In this document: piece after piece, positions 47,300 to 58,800 of the stretch | Numbering within the stretch: position 1 is the first letter of the stretch | Layout of the letters: every line of letters starts with the position of its first letter | Assembly (NCBI RefSeq): GCF_910592395.1 | Contig: NC_088315.1 | Location: forward strand, 6,948,501 to 7,012,500 | DNA from: Lineus longissimus | Taxonomy: Eukaryota; Nemertea; Pilidiophora; Heteronemertea; Lineidae | Direction: 5' to 3' | DNA length: 64,000 bases | The notes under the pieces: generated by a model | Told to the model about the DNA's origin: nothing | Databases searched by the model: none | The model's input: the letters and a program-made list of their open reading frames with translations, nothing else | Translations under genes and position numbers: made by a program

Positions 47300-50200
47300 A
47301 GGACAGGACATTAAACCACAATCATCATCATATACATGGGCCTAATTCTTATTCTCTGCAGTTTTTCTATCCATGTTTCAAATCCATCAATACTTACAGG
47401 TTAAATCTAATAGGATAATTCCTTTGTTCCATTTTTTCCAGATTTCCCCACTGTATATCCATGGCTGCATACATAAAGCCACTGTATTCTTTAGTAAGAA
47501 TCTACATAAATCCCACTAATGTTTAAGCCACATCGCATCGTGACTCTTCGAGTTTAAAGATACAAATCAGTTCTATCAGGTAAAGTACAACATTTTCTTG
47601 GATCTCGTGTTTGGGATTCTGTTATTGGTTCAGGATGAGAGCCTCTTAGATGTTACAAACATGGTGAGAGGTCAGGTAAACTGCCATGAAGGAATGTTTA
47701 TTAAAAACTTGATCAGATGTACCTCATTGGTAGAAATATTGATGCAAAAAAAACTTTGTCTCACGGAACAAAAATAGCGAGAATTTATGCCAAGGACAAA
47801 CTTACATACTAAGAACATCACAACATCCAGGAACAAAACCTGTGTGAAGAAATATTTAAGAGTGAAAAGCCACGTCAAGTTGGAAAAGCTTGTACCATAT
47901 TTATGAGGACCACATGTTGAGTGATCAAAAGAGACACTATACCAAAAGATGGTAAATACTGAGCCTTTTACTCAAAACATGCAAAAGGTCCCAAACGCAG
48001 ACCGCAAGGTTCAAAGAACCAACAAATGGAATGCATTATTAAAACCCAGCAACATCGCCCAAAGTGACTGCTCATCAATGTCATTAGTGATATCTCTTGA
48101 TATGTCATTAGTCTGATATTCCATTATTGATGTACTAAGTGCTAAGCAAGCGAATAACATCAGGTATTTATGAAACAAATGAGAATAGTCGAACCAATGC
48201 TTGTTTGATCGGGATAGAGGCCAGTTTAGTTCAAAAAGCATTGTGGGATTTAACTAGCCTGAACCAACCTTAACCGAACAGATGTTAAATTGCGATTGCT
48301 GAGATGGCAACCAGATGATCATAAGGTGGATAACAGGGATGTGAAATTATTCACAAAGTTGCTTTGGTGACGTTAATCCGATATTCTGAGTAATATTTAC
48401 CTCCAATATTTGTGTGTATAGTCCATTTCATTAGTGGTCCACACTGAATGCAAAAGAAATGCCTAGAAATTACTAATGTGAAATCCTTCTGCTATGATAC
48501 CTGGCTATCTCTCAATAAATATTGTAAATATATCAATTTGCAATCATAGATCCACTTCAGACACATTAGCAAGTACATGAAAATCATCAAACACTGAAGT
48601 AAAGTTCAACAGCGTTGGTGGATAATCTATCAACAAATCATTAGATCCTGTAACAGTAAGTCATTTTGGTATTTCAGTTTTATCAAAAATTCATGACTTT
48701 ATGAATTCTTGGTTTTATGTATTCCTGGTTGGTCACCTTTTCTGACCTCGGTTCAAGTAATGTGTGGTGTGGGTGAGGGGAAATAAATTTGCCAACAATC
48801 GTAGCATTGGGATCGTGTGACCCTATAATATTTATACCCAATGAATAGGCTAGCATCATCTTCAAAAGCCAGGGAAACTGTACATGTTGCCAAGCCAATG
48901 CAAACCAACCCGTTGTTTGAAAAACAACTCAGACAAAAATCATTTGTCTGTGGATGGAAGTAGAAACTAGGTTTTCGGTATGGTAAAGCAAATATCAGCT
49001 GTTTATCTAAAGCCCTTCATTCGCTGATTCAGTTCATGCTAGGTAAAACTTCACTTCATCTTGAGTGTAATGAACTCATGTTGTACCTTGGCAGGTTGAC
49101 TGGGATTCATTTACTTGGAAAGAGATCATTAAAATACCAATGGAATATACTTCTTCTTCATTTCCAAACTGAAATCAGTTCAAAGACTTAGTTTGCAGCC
49201 CTGAGCTAATTTTCTGAATGATAGACAACAAATTCGTATCAACCTTTCTCTGCAGTTAGAAGAAAGGTTAAGCAGGTATTGGAAGATTTCCAACTCTTTA
49301 TGGACACACTTTCCTACGAGATCTACCTTATACATTATGTTGCAAATATTTTTTCACAGTGACAAAGACTTGATACAAGCATTTTCATTAACAAATACCA
49401 GGCTCATGACATTATGATAAATGTAGGTTGAATGACGCAATTCATGGCATTATGTCATTGTAATTAATGAAGCCGTAGAAAGCTCCACAAAAACAACAAC
49501 AACAAATTAAAATGTCTTCGTTTAATTTAAATCACCCTACAAACAAGCTGTCGCGGTTTTTCCCACTGCTACATGTAATCATGATAGCACATGACAAAAA
49601 TCTCTGCCTCTGGCCGTTATCACAATTAGTAGACTATCTTTGACAAAAATCGGTGACAATGCTGCGATCAATAAGAAACTGAGCGTTTAATGGATTTACT
49701 GTCAGATGAGCGATATTTTTTTGGCCCAATCCAGCAATAATTGTCGCAGGTTTAGTAAGTTGAATTAAATGAATGAAATTTTTTACAGCACTTTCACCAA
49801 TGATGACGAACTAAAAAAAGATTATCTTGTTTCGGTTTAAACACACAGCGTAATGCATATTTCACTAACAATTTTTTCCCTCAAACATATTCTCGAATTT
49901 CAAATCTAATTTCATAAGTTTCTTACCAGATGCAATTACTCAAGCCAACCTCAATGTTGATACTGTTACCAATAGAAATATATGATAGAAAGACTCAAAA
50001 TTCCAGTTGCCATGGAAACACGGTGATCACAATGATATGTATTTGTCTTTGTTACTGATAGTGGTTGGATGCAACCTCGACTTTGACGTTTCTGAAGGAT
50101 CAATCAACCATGGTTTCGTTTTTATGATATTTTCCATCTTTGAAATATTTCATTACAAATCCAAGATCAGTGAAAGCATGATATGAGCTAATCATATGTG
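47300..50200. other. Non-coding stretch, nothing recognised
   Basis: No gene recognised. A short exon-like minus-strand segment near 47810-47850 after TTCTTCACACAG is too small to judge. Confidence 0.4.
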
Positions 50201-50202
50201 CT

Positions 50203-50489
50203 CTATAGGACAGGCGAATCACATCTGCTAGTTTTGTTGAAGAGAAGTTTGAACACTAGCAGCAAAATTAGATTGTAAATGATGGTCGTAACTAACACAC
50301 CGGCCACGAATTTCTCTTCTTTTCTAACATAGACACAGCAAAAGATCCTAGATCCTAGAGTGAACAAACAAATGACTACAAATGCAAAGAACAAGAATGA
50401 GACTTTCGATCAACCAAGGAAACACCTCGCTGCGGCAGCAACGATAATCCACAGTGACAAGGTAACAAAAAACTGGAATAAGAAGAAAC
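50203..50489 (-). pseudogene. Possible multi-pass membrane-protein exon with an in-frame TGA (low confidence)
   Basis: A very good acceptor (GTTTCTTCTTATTCCAG) is followed by FFVTLSLWIIVAAAARCFLG, then TGA. The same frame then continues SKVSFLFFAFVVICLFTLGS, RIFCCVYVRKEEKFVAG and VLVTTIIYNLILLLVFKLLF. The result is three hydrophobic segments separated by short basic loops. The layout recalls MARVEL-domain tetraspan proteins (MAL/CMTM), where a Gly-Trp pair precedes the second helix at the point of the TGA, but I cannot prove homology. It may be a decayed exon, an early natural stop, or chance hydrophobicity of T-rich DNA. Confidence 0.22.
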
Positions 50490-50499
50490 AAGCTGGTTG

Positions 50500-53060
50500 C
50501 AAGAAACGAATTAGGGAATCAAGCCAGTAAAAATTACACCCAACGAAAAACGTTAAATGCGTTACTTAATGTCAAATAGCCATTATCGAGGGGTAATCAG
50601 ATAATGAGATAAAAGAGATTTTACTTAGCCATTGACTGGTCCTCCATTGCTTCATACTCAGGAACAAATTGTTGCCCCAGGCATTTTACAAGCAGGGTTG
50701 CTTTTTCTCAAATTGCCTCATTTTGCTTCTGGGAAAGATAAGGGAAGTTTTCTCTGGTTGCTGGAACAGTGTGGTAGGAACTTTAATGCTTAAGTATCTG
50801 TTTGGCTATATTATAAAAGAAAATACTTCATCTGGACAATAATTGCTTGCAAAATTGGCAAAAGTGCCAACACCAACTGTCTTTCCAAGACACCATGTAT
50901 GAAAATGCCTATACCAACTGCCTTTTCTCGGACTAAATGCCAACACCAGCTATGTTCCTGGACTCAATGCATGAAAAGGCCATCACAATAAAGACTATCA
51001 ATACCAACTGCCCTCTTCACAGCCCTCGATAACTTTTTCTGGATAAAGTATGATGGACTTTCCATAAACTGTAAATAAATCACATGAAAAGACTAAAATG
51101 TCATATTTAAGACAACACTCAGTTATAAAGTTGTCAATCCCCTCATCCACATAAGTAAAGAACTGTTCTGATTATTTAATCAACACTTATCAAGTCTTAG
51201 CTCAGATACTCTGGTTACCTTTTACTCAAATAATGACAGTGCAAATAAAATATAAATGGTTCATTAATTAACTGCCACCCGTGATAAATGATGGCAAAAC
51301 TATCACAACAGCAACACATTCATCATGATTGGCTTGTATTCAGGGTTGGAAGAGCAAAGAACATTAGTAGTGGGAGGCTTCTGTTATGTGTTGTGTATGT
51401 CTCTGATAATAGTCTTACACTTGGACTGGAGACCAGCTAGGATGTCTGAAGCAGTCAAATGGAAAGTTTTGGGATAAACCGTTATTGTACCCACCCTAAT
51501 AAAAACCCCAGGTATAGACAATACCTAATGGAATATATTGCCTTTGGGGTTCACTATACTAGTATACCAACTCAAATTTCTACTATGGCTATCAGAAATT
51601 CTCCTAAATTTAGATCTGTTCAAAAATTTCCTCTGGGAACTGAACATGCCAAAGTTAAATCATTATCGATAACAACAAGAAGGATGCTTTGCAATTATTC
51701 ACTCTGCCTACTCATTCACTGCATTCATTGGCATTGCAGCAAAAAAATTCGATTAAAATTCTTAATATTGATGAGATGGTAAAACTCCTTTAACTGTCAC
51801 ACAGCTTAGGGATTGATCTGGCATCACAGGCATTCTGACAGGCTACACAAGAAATTAGATCACCATGGTAACGCTGATGTTTTCACCCAGCGAACTGTTT
51901 TTCTATTACTCTTACGGAACTGATCATCTTTCACCTTTCTTGTTGTAAAAAATGATTTCTGCCAATACCACTTGTTTACAATGACTTAGTCTCATTTGGG
52001 GAATGCATTAATGGGGATTAATTCTATCTTTAAGGTATAAGGCAAAGGATAGTGAACAGTGTAGTTTATATGATGATCTAACTATCATTCCACATAGACT
52101 TGCTCGAAACTATAAAACTAACTCTATAGGCCTGGGAAACACTAAACACAAGATGCCATGGGGTATATCATGCCCATGGCCAGCATATTTATAGTGACTG
52201 GCCACTGTATGCATGTAGGCCAAAAACTAAAACTAATGCCCTCATCCATGGCATACAAAAAACAAGCACAAGCGAATATTCAGAAGAAGATGATAAAGTT
52301 GCATGGAATGATAATAATGAAATTGGTGACGGCCTTACATGGTCTGTCAAGTACCCTTGTTGCCTTGCTTTTATTATCACCAACATACAAACAAGGAGTG
52401 TGGCTCATCACACTCGTACTCAGAGGGATCCTTCAACCAAATAGACATGACTACTGCCCACCAGGCATGCTGACATGTCTCCACAATCATGACAATCTGA
52501 CAAGCATGACATAAAGCTTGAGATGTAATCTCCTTCGCATTAAACTGTAACCCTGGTTACTGGTTACTGACATGCACCTTTGGATGTAAGGCAAGAGGAA
52601 GCACGGAGATGGTCTTCATTAATATACCAGTACCATTTCTGACCCATCAAGCAGGAATGTTCTTGCACACGTGGCACAACATTTACTGGAAGATCCTGGG
52701 ATGATGAAGTTCTTCGAGCTGGAATCTGTCCATAGAAAAGCACCAAAAGAAATCGAAGAACCCCCCCAAAAAACACATGTGGTTCTTAGGTTAAAACATA
52801 TTAGGGTCAATTTCAGCCACATTTCAACTAAGATGGTGCGTCTGTCCATCTGCGCCAACCCCAGTTCCTGAGACTTGCTACAGACAAGTAAGCGTATCTT
52901 ATGTTGAAGTTGAAGTCTTTTTATGAACATCTATGTAAACACTTGGAAAACTGCTGCACATACAGGTCTGACACAGCAAATATTTGAGAACGATAAAGAC
53001 GAGACAAGCAATTTCAGATCCTCTTTCAAGGAACTGAAACTCTGTTCTTCGGTCCTGTAA
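50500..53060. other. Non-coding stretch with a weak short tandem repeat
   Basis: No gene recognised. At 50875-51010 a ACACCAACTG or ATACCAACTGCC motif with ACTCAATGCATGAAAA-like flanks recurs four times at irregular 30-60 bp spacing. The frames at 52158-52514 (plus) and 52619-52930 (minus) have no recognised similarity. Confidence 0.4.
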
Positions 53061-53064
53061 TTAA

Positions 53065-53185
53065 AAAAATTTTTAACCAAAGAGAAAACGTGATCGATAT
53101 CCATGTAGTAACAATGTTTTTAACCAAAGAGGAGTCTGAAGTGTGGTTAATGAAAACATGTAATCGATATACATGAGGTAACCTT
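53065..53185. repeat. Imperfect tandem duplication, about 50-75 bp
   Basis: TTTTTAACCAAAGAG plus a following AAAACRTG..ATCGATATMCATG segment and GTAAC occurs twice (from 53068 and 53117). The second copy has about 20 extra bases in the middle. Confidence 0.7.
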
Positions 53186-53189
53186 TTTG

Positions 53190-54300
53190 TAGATAACACT
53201 GAACATGAGGAATACCTGGCGACACCTATCGGCAATCACTGCATACACATGCGCTTTTTGAGGTACAACCCTCATGCGTACAATCATGTGATCTACACTG
53301 ACATCATAAAAACATAAAACAAAGATGATAAGTAATTACAAGCTTGGAATGATGCTTTAGATGCTTTAGATGTCTCTAAAGGCACATCATTAGCCTTCAT
53401 CATCTTAAAAGTCATATTATGGTTTTTTATCCTTAAAACGTCAAGACATCTTATCCTGTTGCAGAATTATACATATAGCAAGGGAAATGGGAATGATTGT
53501 TAGGCAAACTCCAAGCACAAGACACCTGAAGCCACAATCCGCCTGCCACAAAATGAACCGTAATAGAAAAAGGCATTTTTTCCCAATACTCCGCTCTTTT
53601 TGTAATTTCCTAAGGAAATATAAATAACCCTTTGCTCCAGGATCAAATGATTCCTACCTTTGATGCCACAAACGAAATGCTGTCGTCGTGAGTTTTTTAA
53701 GGTAGCAGCACATGTTAACCTTTGATAAGCGTAAATCCTTATGGGTCTCGTCTCGCTATGTGATTGATGTGTATATATAGAATAGCCAAAGAGTGCACTT
53801 GTTTTCGAAGTAAGGTAAGATATGAACTATTAGTTACATCCTTTCATTCTGTTGAGAATTCGATTCATTATTCTACGACAGACACTTTTTGTTTTCTTGG
53901 TTGAAACCAGTCTGATAGATGGATGATTGAAAATAAGATGATACAATACATAGTTTGTGGGAGTGAAGCAACAAATAATCACAAGATAAAAGAATAGAAT
54001 GATGATGAGACGTAACTGATTGAAGCTTTTTCTTTTATGGTATCATTAAAGCCAACATTTTTAAAAAAAGTACCCCGTTCATGCATCCTTCTTCATTTCT
54101 ATGGTATCATACATTTTGTCCAAGTGTATCATCCATTATTATTAGACTGATGCATCAAAGAAAAGCAGTATGAAATCTACATCTTACAAAAAAGAAGAAC
54201 TTGATATATATATTGGCCAGTATTTCAGCTGGGTGTCTTCTTCTTCTTCTGCATTTTTTGGTCTGATTATGTTATTATTTTTGTTAGAATAAGCCTGCTT
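53190..54300. other. Non-coding stretch, nothing firm
   Basis: No gene proven. On the minus strand 53658-53713 reads MCCYLKKLTTTAFRLWHQ before a GTAGGA donor, which could be a first exon but has no support beyond that. Short tandem GATGCTTTA units lie at about 53350-53370. Confidence 0.35.
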
Positions 54301-54305
54301 TATGC

Positions 54306-54688
54306 TAATGAGGAACCGGCGTTAAGATAAATGCCAGTTGCGGCGCCACAATCGATCGTACCTTCTGACGCCATGACGTCATTTTCTGGTCTGTTGACGT
54401 CGCATGAGGTCAATCACGGAAAACCATTGCGTACATTTTTGCACAGGATTTCAACAACAGAAAACGTGCCCAATAACTGGCATCGCGCATATTTTCCGCA
54501 AAATTATCTTAAGAAACTGATAGCTCAATTGATTTAAAACAGGAAGATGCAAACGTCTCCGAAATCGGTCGAAAATAAGCGATCGTTTTCGGGCTCAGAA
54601 ATAACATGATAATGCATTGGAAATGGAGAGTTTTGGTATGATTGATTGCAGCGCCACGCGGCGGATAAATCGCGCCGGTTCCTCATTA
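54306..54688. mobile_element. 383-bp MITE with 16-bp perfect inverted ends
   Basis: TAATGAGGAACCGGCG at 54306-54321 is the exact complement of CGCCGGTTCCTCATTA at 54673-54688, and similarity continues imperfectly inward for about 20 bp more. The interior is more CpG-rich than its surroundings (GCGGCGCCA, GCGCCACGCGGCGG) and contains two CATGACGTCA/TGACGTCG-like sites. The TA at each end would suit a TA target duplication. No transposase is encoded (one 68-codon frame). Confidence 0.75.
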
Positions 54689-55446
54689 TGAAAGTACCGA
54701 TATAGCTGGCATAGCCCTCAAGCTGACCAAATACCCTGATGCCGCCCAAGGGGATGAAATGTCAACCATACGCTACACAACCTAAGATATGGTATTGAAA
54801 CAATAACTGACATGATGTGTTCCATTCCGCAATCATTGATTTATGGTAGAGTTCCTTTGAGCAATACACTATCCTCAATATTCCACAACCAGAGTGATCA
54901 GCAGTGGTGTCGGCCAATAATTCTTACTAGTGGTGCGAGAAAGAATCGAGCACAGTAAATTGCAGGTTATCAGCATGAACGGTTTCACAACGCCTTGAGA
55001 TCTTACCATAAATCATACCATACAGTGTTATGTTTTTAAATCAATGCAAAACAAATCCTGTGTTTTCGTTTATTTCTAGCACTTGAACTTCTTGCTTTCC
55101 AGATGGAGATAGTGATAGAACTGCGGATAGCCTAAGCTTATCGTTCTGTAGTGGCTCTAACTTCGGCCAGGAGGGACTTTGACTAGTTGTCTGTTCAATG
55201 ACACATACTCATTTACCAGCTTATTGCTGAGAGATATCAGAGGGATCCTGATAGCCTCAGCTTTTATTGCTCAGTGACTTTTATTTGAGGGGATTTTCAC
55301 CAAATCTACTGGACTTATAGTATCGCGTGACAGTGTGAATAAGGTTCTCATTCAACACTTTTCCAAAGACTGTACTTGCACGGTGATGGTTGCGAATAAC
55401 GACAACAGGACACAACACAAGTGGACACAACCAGACACAAAAAATT

Positions 55447-55603
55447 AGGCCTTGTATACACTAGGTAACAAGTTTGGATACATGTTTGGATACTTGCTGC
55501 TAGATGTGTCCAGAAAATGAGATTGACATTTTTGGAAACATCGTGTATGCACTTGTGTTGTGTCCACTTGTATCCTAAAATGTGTCCAGTGTACACAGGC
55601 CTT
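55447..55603. mobile_element. Short MITE of about 157 bp with AGGCCTTGTATACACTA ends
   Basis: AGGCCTTGTATACACTAG at the left is complementary, with small gaps, to CCAGTGTACACAGGCCTT at the right. Flanking TTA and TA would agree with a TWA target duplication of PIF/Harbinger type. Just outside the left end, ACACAACACAAGTGGACACA is the complement of an inner right-hand segment, so part of a second copy or an older end may be attached. Confidence 0.5.
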
Positions 55604-55619
55604 TATTCACTTTGTCACG

Positions 55620-56790
55620 GTGCAGATAGCCACGACTTTGACAACTTATTGGCCTGAAGTTGGAGTTGCAGTTTTAACAATCTTCAACACCAGTAACTTA
55701 GAAATATAGAGTCATGATACAGTCTCCATCCACGATACTGCTAGGTATTCCTGATGATAAAAGAAGGCAATACTTCAATGGCAACTTCTGACAACACTTT
55801 CATTTTCCAAACTTTTTTTTACAAAAGGGCTGCTATCATGATGCCATTGAACGATTACAAATTTAATTTTCATAATCTCCAGCCAGCTTCCAACAAATCA
55901 TTAATCCTGATGACATTTTATTGTGAGTTTAACTAGAAAATGTATCTTATCATAGCGCGGCATGCAATGCTGCAAAAGCAGTAGCATGATATATGATCTG
56001 CCATTTGACAGGATTGAAGATGGATAGCATTACGAGTCAGGAAATCACCTTTCAAGTTGAAGTCTACCTTACACTGAAGAGTACTAAGCTCCAGCAAAAA
56101 ATGTTAGACTGGAGAAAGAATACCTTTAGGGCAAATCTCACTTTCAAGTTGAGTGTTAATTTTTAGTTTGCCACAACAAGTGTTGGCCAAGAGATTCCTC
56201 CAAACTCTTTCGCAACATACTTTTTGAGGCAACTCCAATCTGGTGCTGGTTGACGAGTCTCTTTTGCACGTATGGGGAATTCGATTAGTCGTTTTGTGCC
56301 AGAGGAGTATTGGCATTTACTAATGCTCTGGCTCTCTTCAGTTCCATAATTTTTTGTGAATGAATCTTTTGGTGCATGCACCAGAGACAGTACAAACACG
56401 ACTTGACCTTTTCCCAGTTGAGCAGCACTATAAGGAATCTGATCATGCCTTCATCCACACATGACGATATAGCTATTACGACATGTATGAACAGGTATGG
56501 ACTTACATGTACGAACTAAAAAGGACATAGCCGTATATCATGAAATCATAATGATATCAAAGGCACCGACCGTGCCTGCATTACTTAGAATTAAAGTTGC
56601 AAACGGCAATAACCATGAAATTGCCATGGTAACTGTGCAATTATCAGCTGGTGCAAGGCTTTTTTCTTATTGAAACCAGCATGTAAGAATCTAATTCGGC
56701 ATGCGGTATGGAGTTTTCTGAAAGACTCCATGTGTCATTTTCAGGAACATTTAAAAGGAGTATCATGTTTAGACAACAAGTGTCTGTGAT
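55620..56790. other. Non-coding stretch, nothing recognised
   Basis: No gene recognised; two overlapping minus-strand frames near 56104-56399 have no family resemblance. Confidence 0.4.
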
Positions 56791-56794
56791 CACT

Positions 56795-57707
56795 CATTGG
56801 TATGGCAAGCCAAAGCGGAATTTATTCAAGACTTTAGAATTACCATTCAAGAAGTTAAATATAAGTTCAAGAAGGAAATATATGTTCAAGACTAAAATAT
56901 GTTCAACCTTGAATCAATTGTTTTCAACCTTGAATAAAATATGTTCAACCTTGAATAAAATATGTTCAACCTTGAACAAAATATATTCAACCTTGAACAA
57001 AATATATTCAAGACTCACGTGACCATATTCAAGACGCACGTGACCACAAAATTGATGACGTAGTTGCTCATGTTTTGATGCTTTACGGACTTTCCCGAAC
57101 CCGCGTCCGGACTTTCCCGAACCCATGGTACTTGTGTTGCGTTTCGGAGCTCGAATTGTTCGCACGAGGTTTTGACACATGGTTGTACAAGTACCTAGCC
57201 GCCTACACCTGACATGTACTGTAATCCTAGACATCATGACATGGATGCCGAGTGAATGTCAGAGTCGATACATGTTTCACAGACATATCAGGCAAATTAT
57301 AGGTTCAAAATGCGCAATGCCTCTCACCTTTCATTCTTAAGGCCGACACCACTGTATCGGATTCTCGTTGTCTTTTGACATGTTTGAGTGTTTAGGCTAT
57401 ACAGGCAATCAATCATGTCGTGAAACAGAACGCATCAGAAGTACCACAGATTCTACGCTCTACGTCATCAATTTTGTGGTCACGTGCGTCTTGAATATGG
57501 TCACATGAGTCTTGAATATATTTTGTTCAAGGTTGAACATATTTTATTCAAGGTTGAACATATTTTATTCAAGGTTGAAAACATTTGATTCAAGGTTGAA
57601 CATATTTTAGTCTTGAACATATTTTTCCTTCTTGAACTTATATTTAACTTCTTGAATGGTAATTCTAAAGTCTTGAATAAATTCCGCTTTGGCTTGCCAT
57701 ACATTGG
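56795..57707. mobile_element. 901-bp foldback element with long arms and 6-bp target duplications
   Basis: The left arm 56801-57064 and the right arm 57460-57701 are near-perfect inverted copies starting TATGGCAAGCCAAAGCGGAA and ending in the complement. The direct repeat CATTGG flanks the element (56795-56800, 57702-57707). Each arm carries a tandem 21-bp repeat (TTCAACCTTGAA plus TAAAATATG): five copies on the left, four on the right. The arms differ in length by about one unit. The 395-bp loop contains CGGACTTTCCCGAACCC twice (57086, 57108). The mirrored frames in both arms (CSTLNKI heptads) are a translation of the 21-bp repeat, not a gene. Confidence 0.92.
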
Positions 57708-57709
57708 CT

Positions 57710-58390
57710 TTGCTTCATCAGCACCAGGGATGCCAGAATCTTACCAACGATACAAAATAATGCAAACAATGTACACATAAGGAAAGGAAAATGGCTAATG
57801 TATTGTCATAAAAACCTTCATTTTCTACAAACAATGTTGGTAAAGGCTTGTTGTTTTCTCCACACTTATTAATGAATATCTCACTCTTGTCTTGGAAGCT
57901 AAGCAATACTGCCAAATACATGTACAACAGGTCAATGAAGAAATAACAAAAGCTATAGGTTATCACCGAAATTGGCTATAAACAAGATATCACCATGACA
58001 GAACAATTGAATTGATGTTTGATCTATTGAACATAAATATTTCATGTCAACAACAACTTTCGCATGCACAGGTTGATAACCCATCCAACAGATGTATGAC
58101 CATGTTCCTGGTTATGGGTTAATTAAACACGTGAATTAAAAGCACCAATGCACTTGGCAACCATACCCAATAAGGAATTAGCATAAAATTAAAACAGTCA
58201 CACATGGGGAAATATCACAAAGTAATACTCTATCCATTAGTTTCGTGCTATTCCCATGTAGCTGCAAAGATTGCATGAAGCTGGAATATGACAAAAAAAT
58301 AGGCACAGGCAATCAGTTAAAAGCTTTCAAAGCAACACCAAAAGAGTCATGTCGAAGGAGAACAATATGAAGCGTAGGGCGAAGTTAATG
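57710..58390. other. Non-coding stretch, nothing recognised
   Basis: No gene or repeat was recognised. Confidence 0.4.
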
Positions 58391-58399
58391 TGTTTATGT

Positions 58400-58800
58400 C
58401 ATGTTTACCTTTGGGTCCATTTACAGACCGAATTCCTCAAGTCAATATGCTACAGATGCCTAAATGTGGTTGTTCTGCAAAGATTGTCTCACGCATGAAT
58501 TACAATTCGGCAGAAATGACAAAGGAATATTGGTATAGTTGCAACAGATGCTGAAAGCATGAGCGATGGAAGGGATACTGGGAGGGGAAAGTATTGCGTA
58601 CTACTGAGATATTTACCCTTGGGTCAATTTAAAAATTCTCCCAATGCTTGTAATGTACATTCAGTGTGGTTCCTTATCAAACTTTATATCAGACATGAAT
58701 AGCACTTTAGCAATGTCAAAGGTTGCTTGAAGGAGGACTGAGGAGAGAACATCCCCTTATCTCTGGGTGGTCATAAAGTGCCTCATAATATGTGGTTTGT
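58400..58800. repeat. Diverged tandem repeats of about 150-200 bp
   Basis: TTTACCTTTGGGTCCATTTA, TTTACCCTTGGGTCAATTTA and TTATCTCTGGGTGGTCATAA occur at about 58407, 58613 and 58757, each followed by CTCA/CTCC and a TGTGGTT segment. This is an old, degenerate array, like the one at 43.8 kb. Confidence 0.4.

Noticed and set aside
52158-52930. Overlapping frames on both strands of more than 100 codons
   Set aside because: Neither strand has a family match or convincing splice boundaries; frames overlap each other heavily.
53658-53713. Possible first exon reading MCCYLKKLTTTAFRLWHQ with a donor
   Set aside because: Too short to support on its own; no partner exon in matching phase could be linked to it.
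56708-57237. Mirrored frames with CSTLNKI heptad repeats, which at first look like a repeat protein
   Set aside because: The heptads are a translation of the 21-bp DNA repeat inside the foldback arms; the same frame appears on the opposite strand in the other arm.
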